52,722 nt of DNA from Triparma columacea. Its lineage: Eukaryota > Sar > Bolidophyceae > Parmales > Triparmaceae. Position 1 is the first letter of the stretch; every line of letters begins with the position of its first letter. Shown one piece after another: positions 39,469 through 50,700 of the stretch. The DNA lies in the NCBI GenBank assembly GCA_030267965.1, contig BRYA01000689.1, forward strand, positions 1,097 through 53,818, given 5' to 3'. The notes under the pieces were generated by a model that had not been told where the DNA came from, did not search any database, and saw nothing but the letters and a program-made list of their open reading frames with translations. The translations under genes were made by a program, and so were the position numbers.

Positions 39469-40602
39469 ATGAAAATCAAAGAAGTAGTCACCACTATCCT
39501 CATAACCCTCATTTTCTCCCTCCTTCCACCTAGCTCTTTCTCCCGCAGTCACTATGAAACTCTCTCCATCCCTTCATCATCATCTCAATCGTCAATAAAA
39601 CAAGCCTACCGTGCACAATCATTAAAACACCACCCTGACAAACCGGGTGGTAGCGAGGAGAAGTTTAAGGAGGTTAACGAGGCTTGGGGTGTACTTGGGG
39701 ATAAGGAGAAGAGGAAGGCTTACGATATGCAACTTAAGTATGGAAGAGGGAAGGGGGGGGTGGGAGGAGGTATGGGAGGAGGTATGGGAGGAGGTATGGG
39801 AGGAGGTATGGGTGGACCCTTCACCTCCTTTGGAGCCTCCTCCTTTGGAGCCTCCTCCTTTGGACCCTCATTCTTCGGACCCTCCTTCGGTGGGAACTTC
39901 AATGAACAGGGAGGGGAGGGGGAGGGAGGAGTTGAAGACGCGCTAAGACAGTTCATGGAGGGACTCGGGGGGGGAGGGTTTAACAAACAAAGACGGCAAC
40001 AAGGGGGTGGATCAAGAAGTACGCCTAAGCCCAAGGAGGAGGTGTGCGTACCAGTCAAGGTCTCATCGGTCTCCCTACTCCTCTCACCGACCGGTTCCGT
40101 AGTCCGAAAGCTAAAGCTGACCGACAGGGTAACCAGAAAAGGGAAGGTCTACGAAATTGAGGTATTAGCGAGGTACAGGACTGGGACGAGGATCAAATAT
40201 AGAGGGGACGGAGTTACATTCGAGGTCCAGATCGTTAATCCTAAGGGTTGGAGCGGGGGTTTGGGTGGGGAAGGGAACCTTGTGTATAGGAAGGAGGTGG
40301 TACGGTCTGATCTCATGAGAATGATAAAGGAGGAGGGGGAGGGGAGAAGGAGAGAGGGGGACCTGGGGGGGGAGGGAGGAGAGGGACTGGGGGTATGGGT
40401 GACGATCGGAGAGGAAGAGGAGAAGGGGAAGGGGGGAGGGAGGGGAGGGAGGGAAGGGGGAGGGAAGAAAATCAAAAGGAAGGCGAGGAGGAAAAAATTC
40501 AAGGTTGACGTTATCAAACCAAGGGGGGAGGGGGTCGTGGGGAGGAGGGAAGTCGAAATCTATGGGAAGAGGGTCACGATCGAGGTGGTGCTTGTAAAGT
40601 AG
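39469..40602 (+). CDS. Secretory-pathway DnaJ (J-domain) protein
   Basis: A single-exon 377-codon frame. Residues 1-25 (MKIKEVVTTILITLIFSLLP, then PSSFSRS) are a signal peptide. The J domain follows at about 25-85: HYETLSIPSSSSQSSIKQAY, KHHPDKPGGSEEKFKEVNEA and DKEKRKAYD, with the HPD motif that stimulates Hsp70 intact. A Gly/Met repeat (four GGGM units from a 12-bp repeat) and Phe/Ser/Gly repeats (FGASSFGASSFGPS) follow. The C-terminal region (VYEIEVLARYRTGTRIKYRG, DVIKPRGEGVVGRREVEIYG) resembles the beta-sandwich substrate domain of type II J-proteins, interrupted by a Gly/Glu/Arg-rich low-complexity insert. An ER-lumen co-chaperone of BiP is the likely role. No KDEL-like end is present. 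It is the only gene besides the zinc-finger copies that does not switch strand from its left neighbour. Confidence 0.85.
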   Translation: MKIKEVVTTILITLIFSLLPPSSFSRSHYETLSIPSSSSQSSIKQAYRAQSLKHHPDKPGGSEEKFKEVNEAWGVLGDKEKRKAYDMQLKYGRGKGGVGGGMGGGMGGGMGGGMGGPFTSFGASSFGASSFGPSFFGPSFGGNFNEQGGEGEGGVEDALRQFMEGLGGGGFNKQRRQQGGGSRSTPKPKEEVCVPVKVSSVSLLLSPTGSVVRKLKLTDRVTRKGKVYEIEVLARYRTGTRIKYRGDGVTFEVQIVNPKGWSGGLGGEGNLVYRKEVVRSDLMRMIKEEGEGRRREGDLGGEGGEGLGVWVTIGEEEEKGKGGGRGGREGGGKKIKRKARRKKFKVDVIKPRGEGVVGRREVEIYGKRVTIEVVLVK

Positions 40603-40641
40603 GGCTTGTTGTTGATGAAACAATTTTTGTAGAAACAAAGC

Positions 40642-42361
40642 TCAGCTTGCCAGACTCTCCATCCCACTAGCGATGCTCCCAATCCCGCTGGCAATGCTCC
40701 CCCCACCCCCAAGGGCGTCGTCGCTCGCCTCCAGGTCCACCCCTATGTACCCCTCCTCCCCACTCCTGTACCTCCCGCTCTTCTCCGCCGCGTCGTCCCC
40801 CCCCCAGCACTTGAGGAGGAGCGTCCCTAGCTCGAGCTCCATGGAGAGGGACTCGCTCTTGAGGGACCTGATCCCCTCCCTGAGGGAGACCACGACGCCA
40901 GAGTCTGACATCTCCCCTCCCTTTCTCTCCAAGTTATCCTTGCACGTCTGGATGTCCTCTTCGAGTCGCGCCAGGAGGTTCATCCTCTCCCCCCTTAGCT
41001 CCTCCATCTTCCCTAGCATCTCCTTGACCCTCGGTCCCCCCTCGTTCACCTCCTCCATGACTCTCTTCCCCTCCCTAACTTCCTTGAGACCGTTCACCCT
41101 GCTCTCCCCCCGAACGACGCGGTCCCTGTCCTCGCCGATGCGACGCCCCACAGATTCAAGATCCTTAGTCAAGCCCTTTTCAACCTCTGAGGAGCACATT
41201 GAACCTGCGGAAGAGAAGGAGCAGGAGGGGGGGGGGCGGAAGCGAGGTTTTAGCGACGAGGCAACCTTCGTGGGCACTCTATAACCACCCCACAACCCCT
41301 CACTCACCTAACTCAGCCATGCTCTTTATCCTTCCCTGCCACGTCGAGTCCCTCCCAATCCTCCCAACCTTCAGCCTCGGCCCTACCCTCTCAAGCTCCG
41401 CCCTCCACTCGATACTGTCGAGCGTACTAACTACCATATCCCTCTCCCTCCCGCTCCCCCACTTGTCAGGTTCCTCCTCCGCCCCCCCCCACCCCCCTCC
41501 CTCTATTTCCTCCCCCCCTTCAACTTCATCCTCAATCTCGCTCTCCTCCCCCTCCTCCGCACCTTCGACCTCCCCATCTCCCTCTCCCTCGTCGCCGTCC
41601 AAAGACGCCCCGAAGCGGTGGACCGACCCGGAGTGTGAGTAACCCTTGTTGGACAAAACGCGATCGACTGCCCACTCAAGAACCTGGATAACGCCTAACC
41701 CGTAGCCACCCGTTAGACTGAGGAGGGGAGGGGGAGAGAGCCATGTTAGGTACGTTCGNNNNNNNNNNNNNNCCCCCCCCCCCTGTTTTTCTCCTCACCT
41801 GTTTGGCGTGATGGCCATCGCGACCTTTGGGTCCATCCCCCTCTCCTGCGCCGCCACTAGCAGCCCCGTCGCGATTGCGTTCGGCGTCTCCGTCTCGACC
41901 GCGTCGCTCCTGAAGCCCGGGCTCCCCTTCTCTCCCCCCCCCGCCCCCATTTCCCCAAACAGGTGCTCGGCGAGGAGGAGAAAGTCCATGAACTGACCCC
42001 TCCTGCCGGAACCCCCGCTCCCTTCGATCGCAAAGTGAGTCAGCGTTACCGGTGACATCCCCCTAGCCTTAACCTTGCCGTGGTAACCGACCAGGTGAAG
42101 CTTGGCGTGGAGGTTCTCCATCCTAGCCTGCAGAACACCGGCGGCGGGGGTTGAAGGACCCGTGCTGCCTTGGGGCAAAGAGGAGCCCCCGCGGAGCTCT
42201 CTCTTCACTCTCTCACTACCACCGCCGGTGCTGTTCACGCTGTGAGAATCGTTCCTCCTGCTCTTGCTCTTGAGGTCTAAGTAAGACAAGGGTCGTGGGT
42301 TTTTGGGCGTTTGTAATTTGTTGGGGTGAGAATGCAAATTTGTTGCGACCGCTTCACTCAT
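40642..42361 (-). CDS. IFT57: Intraflagellar transport protein IFT57
   Basis: Three exons, 42361-41799, 41717-41308 and 41204-40642, give 511 residues when started at the ATG at 42361; phases are 2 and 1. The N-terminal calponin-homology-like part carries ARMENLHAKLHLVGYHGKV and FMDFLLLAEHLFGEMG, then across the first join TGGYGLGVIQVLEWAVD. An acidic run follows, then the conserved block EWRAELERVGPRLKVGR. A coiled coil ends MSDSGVVVSLREGIRSLKSE and MELELGTLLLK, the family's C-terminal signature. IFT57 belongs to IFT-B, which carries cargo along cilia. The first intron contains an assembly gap. Its ATG overlaps the stop of the upstream kinase frame by ATGA. An intron 42401-42277 would instead join both into one 970-residue protein, so the first 28 codons here may not be used. 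Confidence 0.9.
41759..41772. other. Assembly gap (14 N)
   Basis: Fourteen undetermined bases next to a poly-C run, inside the IFT57 intron between 41,718 and 41,798. The true intron length is unknown, but the coding joins on either side are unaffected. Confidence 0.98.
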
Positions 42362-44384
42362 CCCATCTTCGCTTCGCTTCGCCCTCGCGCTTCCTTCTCA
42401 CCTCCCCCACCCCTGCTTGACGGTCTTCCCTGCGTCGGCCTTAGCTCAGCGGGCGGTTCTTTCGCCCTCCCCCAGCCCCCCTCTCCGCCCTTATTGTCAC
42501 CACCGCCCTCCCCCCTTGCGAACATGTCAGCCATCCCACCGGCGTTGAAATTTCTCTCGTCTCTGTCCCCATCCCCATCCCTGTCACCGGTCTGGTCGTT
42601 TTTAACCTCATTGTCACCCTCATCGTCACCCTCATCGTCACCTTGCGGGTTGTTCCAATCCCTGTTCCCGTCCTCCTCCTCCTCCTCCTTCTCCTCCCTG
42701 TAGTACTTATCTCTCGCCGGGCTCGTTATACCGGCCTTCGTCTTCCCACTTTCACCCCCCCTCGACTTCTCCGCCGACCTCGACTTCTCTGCCAACCTCT
42801 CTCGCTCCCTGTTCTTCTTGCTAAGCTTCTGATCAATCGAAGGGCTAACAGCCCCTCCCACCTGCCTGGGAGTTTCGTCTCCGTCTCCCCCCTTCTCCTC
42901 CCCCCCCACGTCAGTCTTCTCATCCTTCTCCTTGACCTCCTCACTCTTCCCCTCCTCGACCTTAGCCTTCTTCTCGGGAGGAGGGGGGCGGGGGATGTTC
43001 TTCGGCTTGTCACCCTGAGTCCTCTGCTTCATTGTGCGGGCCACCTTACAGGCCGTCTTCAGGTCAGGCCTGTCCCCCGGGTCGGTGCTAATCATGGCGT
43101 AGGCGAGCCTCTTGAGCTCGTCACTGTACTGCTCGGGTAAAGGCAGGTAATCACCCTTTGATATCTTCTGGAAGAGACTGTAGAGGTTCAGGCCCTCGCT
43201 CTTGAAGGGAGACTTGAGCATCGCAAGCTCGTAAAGGAGGCAACCAAGAGACCAGATGTCGCTCTTCCAGTCGTAACCGTCACCGCGGAGAACCTCGGGG
43301 GACATATAAAGAGGAGTGCCGACCTTGAGAGGAATGGAAGCGGGGGGAGATGGGGGTTAGGTTGAAATCTCAACGTTCGTGGCTTTGATCACCGTTCGTG
43401 ACTCGGCTCATCGGTCCACTTCTCTCGGGCCCAGGCACGCACCTTGCTATGGGCTTCCATCGTGTGCTCGCTAAGTGCCCTCCCAAGGCCCAAGTCCCCG
43501 ACCTTGACGGTCCCGTTCAGGGTGAGGAAAATGTTGGCAGGCTTGAGGTCCCTGTGCATCACACGCTGCTCGTGCATATAGTCAATTGCCTCGCATATCT
43601 GAGAGAAGTACTTCCAGCAAACACGCTCATCGAAGTAAGTGTTGCGCTCCTGAGCCTTTCGGATCTGCCTCTTGAGGTCGCCTGCTGCTGCCCACTCGAA
43701 AACTATTATGAGCTCGGTTCCGGCAATGAAGGAGTCGAGGTACTGAATGATGTTCGGGTGCGACAAGGACTGAGGGAGGGAAGTGGGGTGAGGTAGAGGG
43801 GGGGGGTATTATATTGCTTCAGTGGAAGAGCCTGGAATATTGCACCTTCACATATTGAGGGCATACTAGGGGCTTCACCTTCACGCCTCCTCCCCCCCAT
43901 TCCAGCTCCTGACCCTTCCGCACGTACCTGGATCAGCCTGACCTCCTTCAAGGTTTTCTCCCTATTTTTCTTGTCCATAACGTCAATATTTATCTTCTTC
44001 AGCGCGACTAGCTCCTCGTCCGACTTCCTCTGGGCCCTATATACTATTGCGAACTTGCCTATGGGGGAAGGGGATGCGTTTGAAGAACGAGAGGGATGGT
44101 GTTGGCAAACCTTGAGCAGGAGAGGTTGTGGAATAAAAGCTTCAGATGCACCAGTTGGATAAATAACCACAAAATAGGCACAATCGGGGACAAAAATGCC
44201 TCAAACTTTAAATAATGTATCGTGCATAGTCTGTGGAGAACAAAAATAGAAATGGCCAAGCGAAAGACCGAGGAGGGGGGGGAGGGGAAAAGAGGGTCTT
44301 ACCTTTTCCGATGGGCTTGATCACGTTATACCTTGCCTCGATCGTGTCAATAGGCATACCGTGCCCTTCATCACGCTCAGCCAT
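42358..44384 (-). CDS. NEK6/7-like protein kinase, possibly fused to IFT57
   Basis: Exons 44384-44303, 44058-43928, 43769-43443 and 43323-42358 (or ending at 42402 if spliced on to IFT57); phases are 1, 0, 0. The kinase domain is complete: IGKGKFAIVYRA glycine loop (split by intron 1), LVALKKI lysine, LKEVRLIQ glutamate, HRDLKPANIFLT catalytic loop, VGDLGLGRALS, VGTPLYMSPEVL activation segment, KSDIWSLGCLLYELAMLKSP and DPGDRPDLKTACKVA. DLG in place of DFG and the FKSEGLNLYSLFQKI element are typical of NEK6/7. A 200-residue low-complexity tail rich in Lys, Glu, Gly and Asp follows. NEK kinases act in mitosis and at cilia. The unspliced frame ends TGA at 42358, overlapping the IFT57 ATG. A GTGAGAAGG donor at 42401 and a TTACTTAG acceptor at 42277 would fuse the two in frame. 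Confidence 0.9.
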
Positions 44385-44715
44385 GCGATTTCAAGGCTTT
44401 GGAGGAAATAGATTTTTGATTTGTCCCATCCATGTCCAAAGTCTCAGGTCTTTCGATCCCCGCCCCCTGGTGTAAATTTGTTGCAAGATATAACCAGGAA
44501 AGGTACGCAATACCCTGCCGTTGGACGGCCCACCCGAAGAGAGGAAGAGCTCGTAACCAAAGACTTGCCCAGCAGCGGTAGCTCAAGTTGCATGGACAGG
44601 TCCAACAGATTCGGCCTATGAGTCTGCTCTTTTGTTACTATTGGGACCTGTAATTCACGACTGATAACGCTATTCTCCCCAGACGATATACTGATGTTAT
44701 CTGCTTTCTTGATTA
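44385..44715. other. Divergent spacer between NEK-like kinase and large surface gene
   Basis: A 331-bp spacer with no recognisable gene. A short ATG frame on + (44421-44621) has no family features. It should hold both promoters. Confidence 0.5.
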
Positions 44716-47700
44716 ATGACAATCGTGAGTCTAACCCCCAACCCCACCTCATCCTTCGCTTGTTGCTCCACCCATGGTTTAACAGGCTTCAGAGAACATA
44801 ACATACACAAGGAAATACAGGTTACCACCCCGATGATGAGCATTATTATCATAAGTTATCTCGCGCTCGTCGCGCAGTACTCGTTTGAAAGTCTACAGCT
44901 TTCAGAGCTCCTGCATGTCGGTGACCAAGGATATGCAGTTGGCCACGATGCTTCGATCGTCGCGTGTATGAACGGGAAGGACATCGAAGGTATTCTGAAC
45001 GGAAGCTCCATGGAGGGCGTCCTGAATAGAGCCGCTGTTGACAAAAAACCTGACGCTCCTGGTGGACCATCACTCACCTTGGAATGGAAGGCGTCTGGAG
45101 CGCTCTCGACGACCGTTGACCGATATACCTCTGATGTGTTCGACGAGGAGGGGGTAGACAAGCTTTTTAGAGGAAATCCTTTACTTCTCGACTACAGATG
45201 GTATTTGGGAATTCCGAAAGCTCTGTCAAAACGACGAAACGATGAGACTGAATTGGCCTTTACGGCCCTCCCGACGATAGGTGCCCATACCAAGCCCCTT
45301 GCCCTCCACACCTATCAGTGTAGGGAACTTCGAGGTGGCGAGCTGGCGCTTTTCGATGGCAGTGGCGAAAGTCCGTCGCCTAGGCTGCTCAGTGCTTGTG
45401 AATTGGAGCAAGTTGAGTGGGATTCCGGTGCGCTTTCGACGAGATATTCTCAAGAGGATTTCTATGCCGATCTAAGCAACGGAGATATCGAGCTCTTGGG
45501 CGAGGAGCTGATACTTGGCGACCGCGCAGGTTGCGAACAGCTTCTTTATGGGCTGAAGGACGGTCATAATTTCGAGACTGTCAAGGCATCAAACTTACCA
45601 TCGACGGGAGATGTTTATGACGAGACTGTTGCCGACCTCCATAATAATGATGGCGACCTTTCAGGGGATAGGCTGACACTTCTCGACGACGAAGATTGTA
45701 GATCAGCAGTGCGGATTATTCTCGTTTATGAAGGTAAGTATCGAGGAGAAGTTAAATTGCGTCATGAATAATGACAACCATGGCGGAGCAAGGCCAGATC
45801 ACCCCGATGTCTTCCTCAAAAAACACTGCTGCCGTCCCGATGCGACTGTGACGCAAACTAATGCAAAATAATCGTGATTTGCTTCGCTCCTTGCAGAGTT
45901 TGGGGAGGACGGTAGTTCGGACGTAGAGGAGCCCACTGTCGACGTAGGTGTGTGCAAAGCGGATCGTTTCGTTGCCGATGAGGCTGAGGAGGCCGTGAAA
46001 GGTGAGAAGAGGGGGAGAGGGGGAGAGGGGAGAAGGGTTGACTTGGAAGGTGTCTTGGACGCAACCGCCGACAAGGAGGCCAGTCTGGAGGACCTGTTGG
46101 ACAGGCGGCAGTTGACGATGAGGAAGGAGTCGACAGCTTGTATCTTTGCATGCCCTCATTAACCCTTACCTTCACCTTCTAACCCCTTCGACCCCCCTCG
46201 ACCCCCCACCAACCCCATTTCCCTCTCCGACCACCAACAGCCACTTATCCCCCCCTTGTTGACGAGACCGTCCCCATGAACACTAGCCTCCACAATGTGA
46301 TTGACAAATACCTTGTTGATCCTCAAGTCAAGAACGACTACTCTCAAAGAAAAGGACCCCGCGACTTCGAGGAGAGGAGGACTGGCGTTCTTAACAACAC
46401 CTGTCAAACTACTTTCGTCCAAGTCATGGCCGCCCAAAGCCCACGTCGAGCCAGTCTCGGTCGACCCTGTCGAGCACATTGTGGAGGGTTAGGAGAGGAC
46501 AGCAGTTCCGACGTGGAGGAGACTGATGTAGACGTCAAGGTTGGCAAGGCGAAACGTATCGCGGTTGAGGAGGCTGCGGAGGTTTCAAGAGGTGAGAAGA
46601 GGGGAAGGGGGGAGGAGCTTGTGCTTAACAAATCGTCCACATCCTCGTCTGTCCCGAATCCTCGTCCACATCCTCATCCACGTCCTTGTCCATGTCCTCC
46701 TTAACGTTCATGTTCTCACCCATGTCGAACGCCGCACCCCCCGCACTCCACCTACCTTACAACCCCCTTCCGCTCCACAGTCGTCTCCCCCTTTGTGACC
46801 GACGAAGCCATTCACGTTAACACGTGCCAGGGTGACGAACATTTCCACGGCATGTCTGACGTGAAGAACAATCTTCCTCTCTACAGCGTTCTCAACGAGG
46901 ATCAGACAGAACGCAACGCTGCTGCTGCTCCGACTGACTCCTCCGAGTGGTTGCAGCACAAAATTGAGACTGCGAAGCAAGAATGTGGGCGCCTCACTGC
47001 ACCCAAACTTGTAGTGCGTCATGAGGAGGGGGACAGCTGCTTGGACAAGAGCAGGGCTTTGAATGAGCTCAGTGTCGACCAGGCTTTACGAGTGAGCGCT
47101 TCAAGGCTTGGAATGGTTCACGGACCACAGCTAGTCTCTGCTTTGCTTGGGGATACTGCACTCATTCAAGTGACCCCCACATTGCAACTGAGGATCGAGG
47201 ACGGAGGTTGCGTGGGTTTAAGAGCTGAGTACAAAGCGCTACCAGACTTTGAGGTGACGGGGTGCCTTCGCTCGAGCTCTATTCCCTGGTCGCCATGTCC
47301 GCAGGAACGACTTGCAGCTCCTGGTGTCGCCGTCGGTGCTGCTGTGGGCAACGAGCACCGAGAAAACATGTCTGGGAAAAGGGCCGGTGAAGGGGAAGGA
47401 CGAGGTGAGTACGCAGGATGTAAAGGAGATCATTCAGCGCTATTAAAGACCCCTGCGCGACTGTTGAAAAAGCAATTCATTGGACGCTAACCCTCAAATC
47501 CAACTCATTTCGCTTCGCTCATCAGAAACAAATGTCAAGGACGTTAAGGCCTTTAGGGCAGCATTATCGAAACGCGATGCCTACGACGCCCTCCTCGCAG
47601 GGGGGATGGGCGAGCTCCTGCTTGACGACGAGTTGACACCACTCGACAACGCAATTGAAAAGTGTGGGCAGAATGCAGCAGAGCGGATTATTCTCGTTTA

Positions 47701-50700
47701 TGAAGGTGAGCATCAGGAGAAGTTTTAGTGCGCCATGAATAATGATAACCATGACGGAGTAAGGCCGGATCACCCCGATGTCTTCCTCAAAAAATACTGC
47801 TGCCGCCCCGATGCGACTGTAACGCAAACTAATGAAATCAAATTGTGATTTGCTTCGCTCCTTGCTTTTCTCCACACAGATCAAGAGAAGAATGACAAGG
47901 AATCGAGGGCACTGACGGCATGCAAGGTACAGTGTAAGCCCTACGAGCTTGTTAACAACATCGGGAAGGACGATCCCTTAGAAGGATGTGCAATACTTCT
48001 CGACGATAGCAGTGCAAAGTTTGGGCAACAACAGCTGAAGACGAAGCATGAATTAATGAAAGCTTCAGAAGTTGAGGAGCTTTGTACCGTTTCATCTACC
48101 AATAAACTCTCCTGCTCATGGAGAGTAGATAACGCCGAAATAGGCGCCTTCGCTGTTTCTAAACGGATGGTGAGGCGAGAAATTGTCAACTTAGTGTTGA
48201 AGGAATGGGTTGGTCGAGGGGACGGACGAGGTGAGTAAGCGTCGAGAGGCTGAGTAATAGGCAGGCATTTTGGTCGTTTGTTGGTCAATAGGGAACATTT
48301 TGGGGTGGTGTTTCTAATTCTCACTTTTTTGGTCGTACCCTTCACAGCATCAGAAAACGAGGCAGAAAATTCTGGCCTTCAACCTCAAGCTGGAAGCAAA
48401 ATATTCAGCTTGAGCATTTTCGACGCTTTATCTTGCGGTCTGGTCGCGAAGGAGGATGGTATTAGAACTGCCAGGCTACCGGCTACTCTTCGGCCCGCTA
48501 AACGCACGACCGGCGACGGTCTACTTTCAAAGCTTAACTTGACTAAGTGCGACGCAGCAGTCATCATGCCCCCTATTTCGGAACGACTGATAGGTCTCAT
48601 CGACGGTGGCGTAGCGGATAGGATTAAAAGAAGCATCTACTTCGAATTTGAGGACGCTGCTGACAAAAACATGGCCGCGTCAGATCCTTATCAAGTCAGT
48701 CACGGCCTCCCCCGCCTGCCCCACTCCGGAGGGTTCGGAGAGGACGTTAGCTCTGATGTGGAGGAGCCTGCCATCGACGTAGATGCGTGTGAGGCGGATA
48801 ATTTCGTAGGTGACGAGTCTGTGAAGGTTTTGGAAGGTGAGAAGAGGGGAGGGGGAGGGGGAGAGGGGGAGAGGCGGACTTGGAGGTTCTCTTGCACACA
48901 ACCGCCTTCAGGGAGGCCAGTCTGGAGGACCTGTTGGACCAGACGGCAGACGACGAGGAGGAGGGCGGCAACAGCTTGTATCTCTGCATGTTCTCATTAA
49001 CCCTTACCTTCATCATCTAACCCCTTTGACCCCCCTCGACCCCCCCCCTCCACCAATTCCTTCTCCGACCACCATCAGCCTTTTATCCCCCCGTTGTTGA
49101 CGAGACATTTCATGTCCCCGTCAACACTCGCCTCCGCAATGTGTGTGACAAACATTTTCCCGATTCTCAAGTGATGAACGACAACAACTCTCGAAGCAAA
49201 TGCCTCTGTGACCTCGAGGAAAGGAGGACAGGCGTCCTCAACAACACCAGGCAAACTACTTCCGTCAAAGTCATGGCCACCCAAGTCCTCCAACGACCCA
49301 GTCTCGGTCGACCCTGTCGAGCACATCATGGAGGGTTAGGAGAGGACGGCAGCTGCGACCTGGAGGAGACAGACGTCCACGTCAAGGTGGCTAACGACCC
49401 CATTATAGTCGCCTCGGTCCCTACCAACCCAGACTCTGCTCCTTTGCAAGAGCACGCCCTTCCTTCGGCTCTTCCAAGCACGATACGCTGGCTCCAGGGT
49501 GACAACATCGAAGCTTCCTCTTTGTACGCGAGTAGGGTTGTTGAGAAGCTTGTGGCTGCTACGACTAAAGCATTCGTGACGGTTCAAGGTAAGAGGAGGG
49601 GGGAGCTACAGTTACGGAGGGGAGAATCAAGGTGTATGCAGCAACTGTAGCTCATGAAACGTCTCGCTTATCTCCGCAATCGCAGCCTCCTTGCCCTTCG
49701 CCGCCTCGCAGAACCCCTACGCCCTCGTCGTCTACGATCCTACTGCACAACCTGCACCTGAGCCCCCTGCACCTCTCACATGGTCAGACGGTCTCGTCTT
49801 GTTCTTCACGGCCCTCGACCTCTTCACGACGGCTGCCTTCTACGTCATCAACCTCATGCCAAAGGCCTTCTCGTACAGGCTCAGGCTGAATGGCAACTTC
49901 ATCCGCACGTTCAACATCGTCATGCTCAACTGCATCGTGATGCAAGGCGCCATCGCTCAGTCCTTCAGGGAGGGGGGCAAGGCACGCAGGACGGCAATGA
50001 GGACCCTCAAGGGGGAGAAGACAAATCTAGGGGAGGAGCGACCCATCAAGGCGAACATGCTGCTGCCTGCAAGTGTGGGGGAGGACGGAAGGAAGCTAGG
50101 GATTACGCTTAGTGGGAGCAGCATTGGGAAGTGCACGGTGAATGAGAACTGCTTTAGCTCGTTGGACTACGGGGATGATGAGCTGTGCACATTCACAGTT
50201 GGTGGGGGGGGGACGCTGAATGTCGTCTCGTTTGACGTGGAGCATGAAGATGATTGTGATTACGACGCGATTACTGTAGGAGGCGTTCAATACTGTGGTT
50301 CCGCTGGACCTCAAGGCGTGGCCGTATCTGCAGGAGAACAAATTACATGGTCGTCTGACGATAGCACAACGGAAGCAGGGTTCGAGATTTGTGTTTGGGT
50401 TATATATGGTGAACCCTGTGTTGCCAGCAGTTCCCCTTCTGATGATGGCTCTGACGAAAACTTCTACTGCATTAATGGGGGAGTTATTGGGGGTGGGGTG
50501 CTCGACAGTGTTTGGTCTTGCACGTGCACCTGCATCACTGGCTTTGGTGGTCCAAATTGTGCTACCTGCGCAACAGGATTCAGTGGTACACCTCCTGACA
50601 ATTGCTCTCCTGATCCCTGCCAAGCCACTTCTACTCGTACTGACGACGGGTCCGACGGCAACTTCTACTGCATCAATGGAGGAGAAATTGGCGGTACTAC

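Noticed and set aside
42358..42364. ATGA overlap read as evidence for a bacterial operon or contaminant
   Set aside because: Both genes have spliceosomal introns and eukaryote-specific functions, so bacterial origin is excluded. A splice-mediated fusion explains it better.
45950..46162. Read-through frame across the intron after exon 3 of the large gene
   Set aside because: The GTGAGA donor and CCAACAG acceptor keep phase 1 with all neighbours, while read-through meets a stop. The paralogous intron after exon 8 behaves the same way.
49780..50112. 110-codon + frame in an alternate frame at the start of exon 10
   Set aside because: Gln/His/Arg-rich composition is typical of a shifted reading of the real frame, which continues for over 560 codons.
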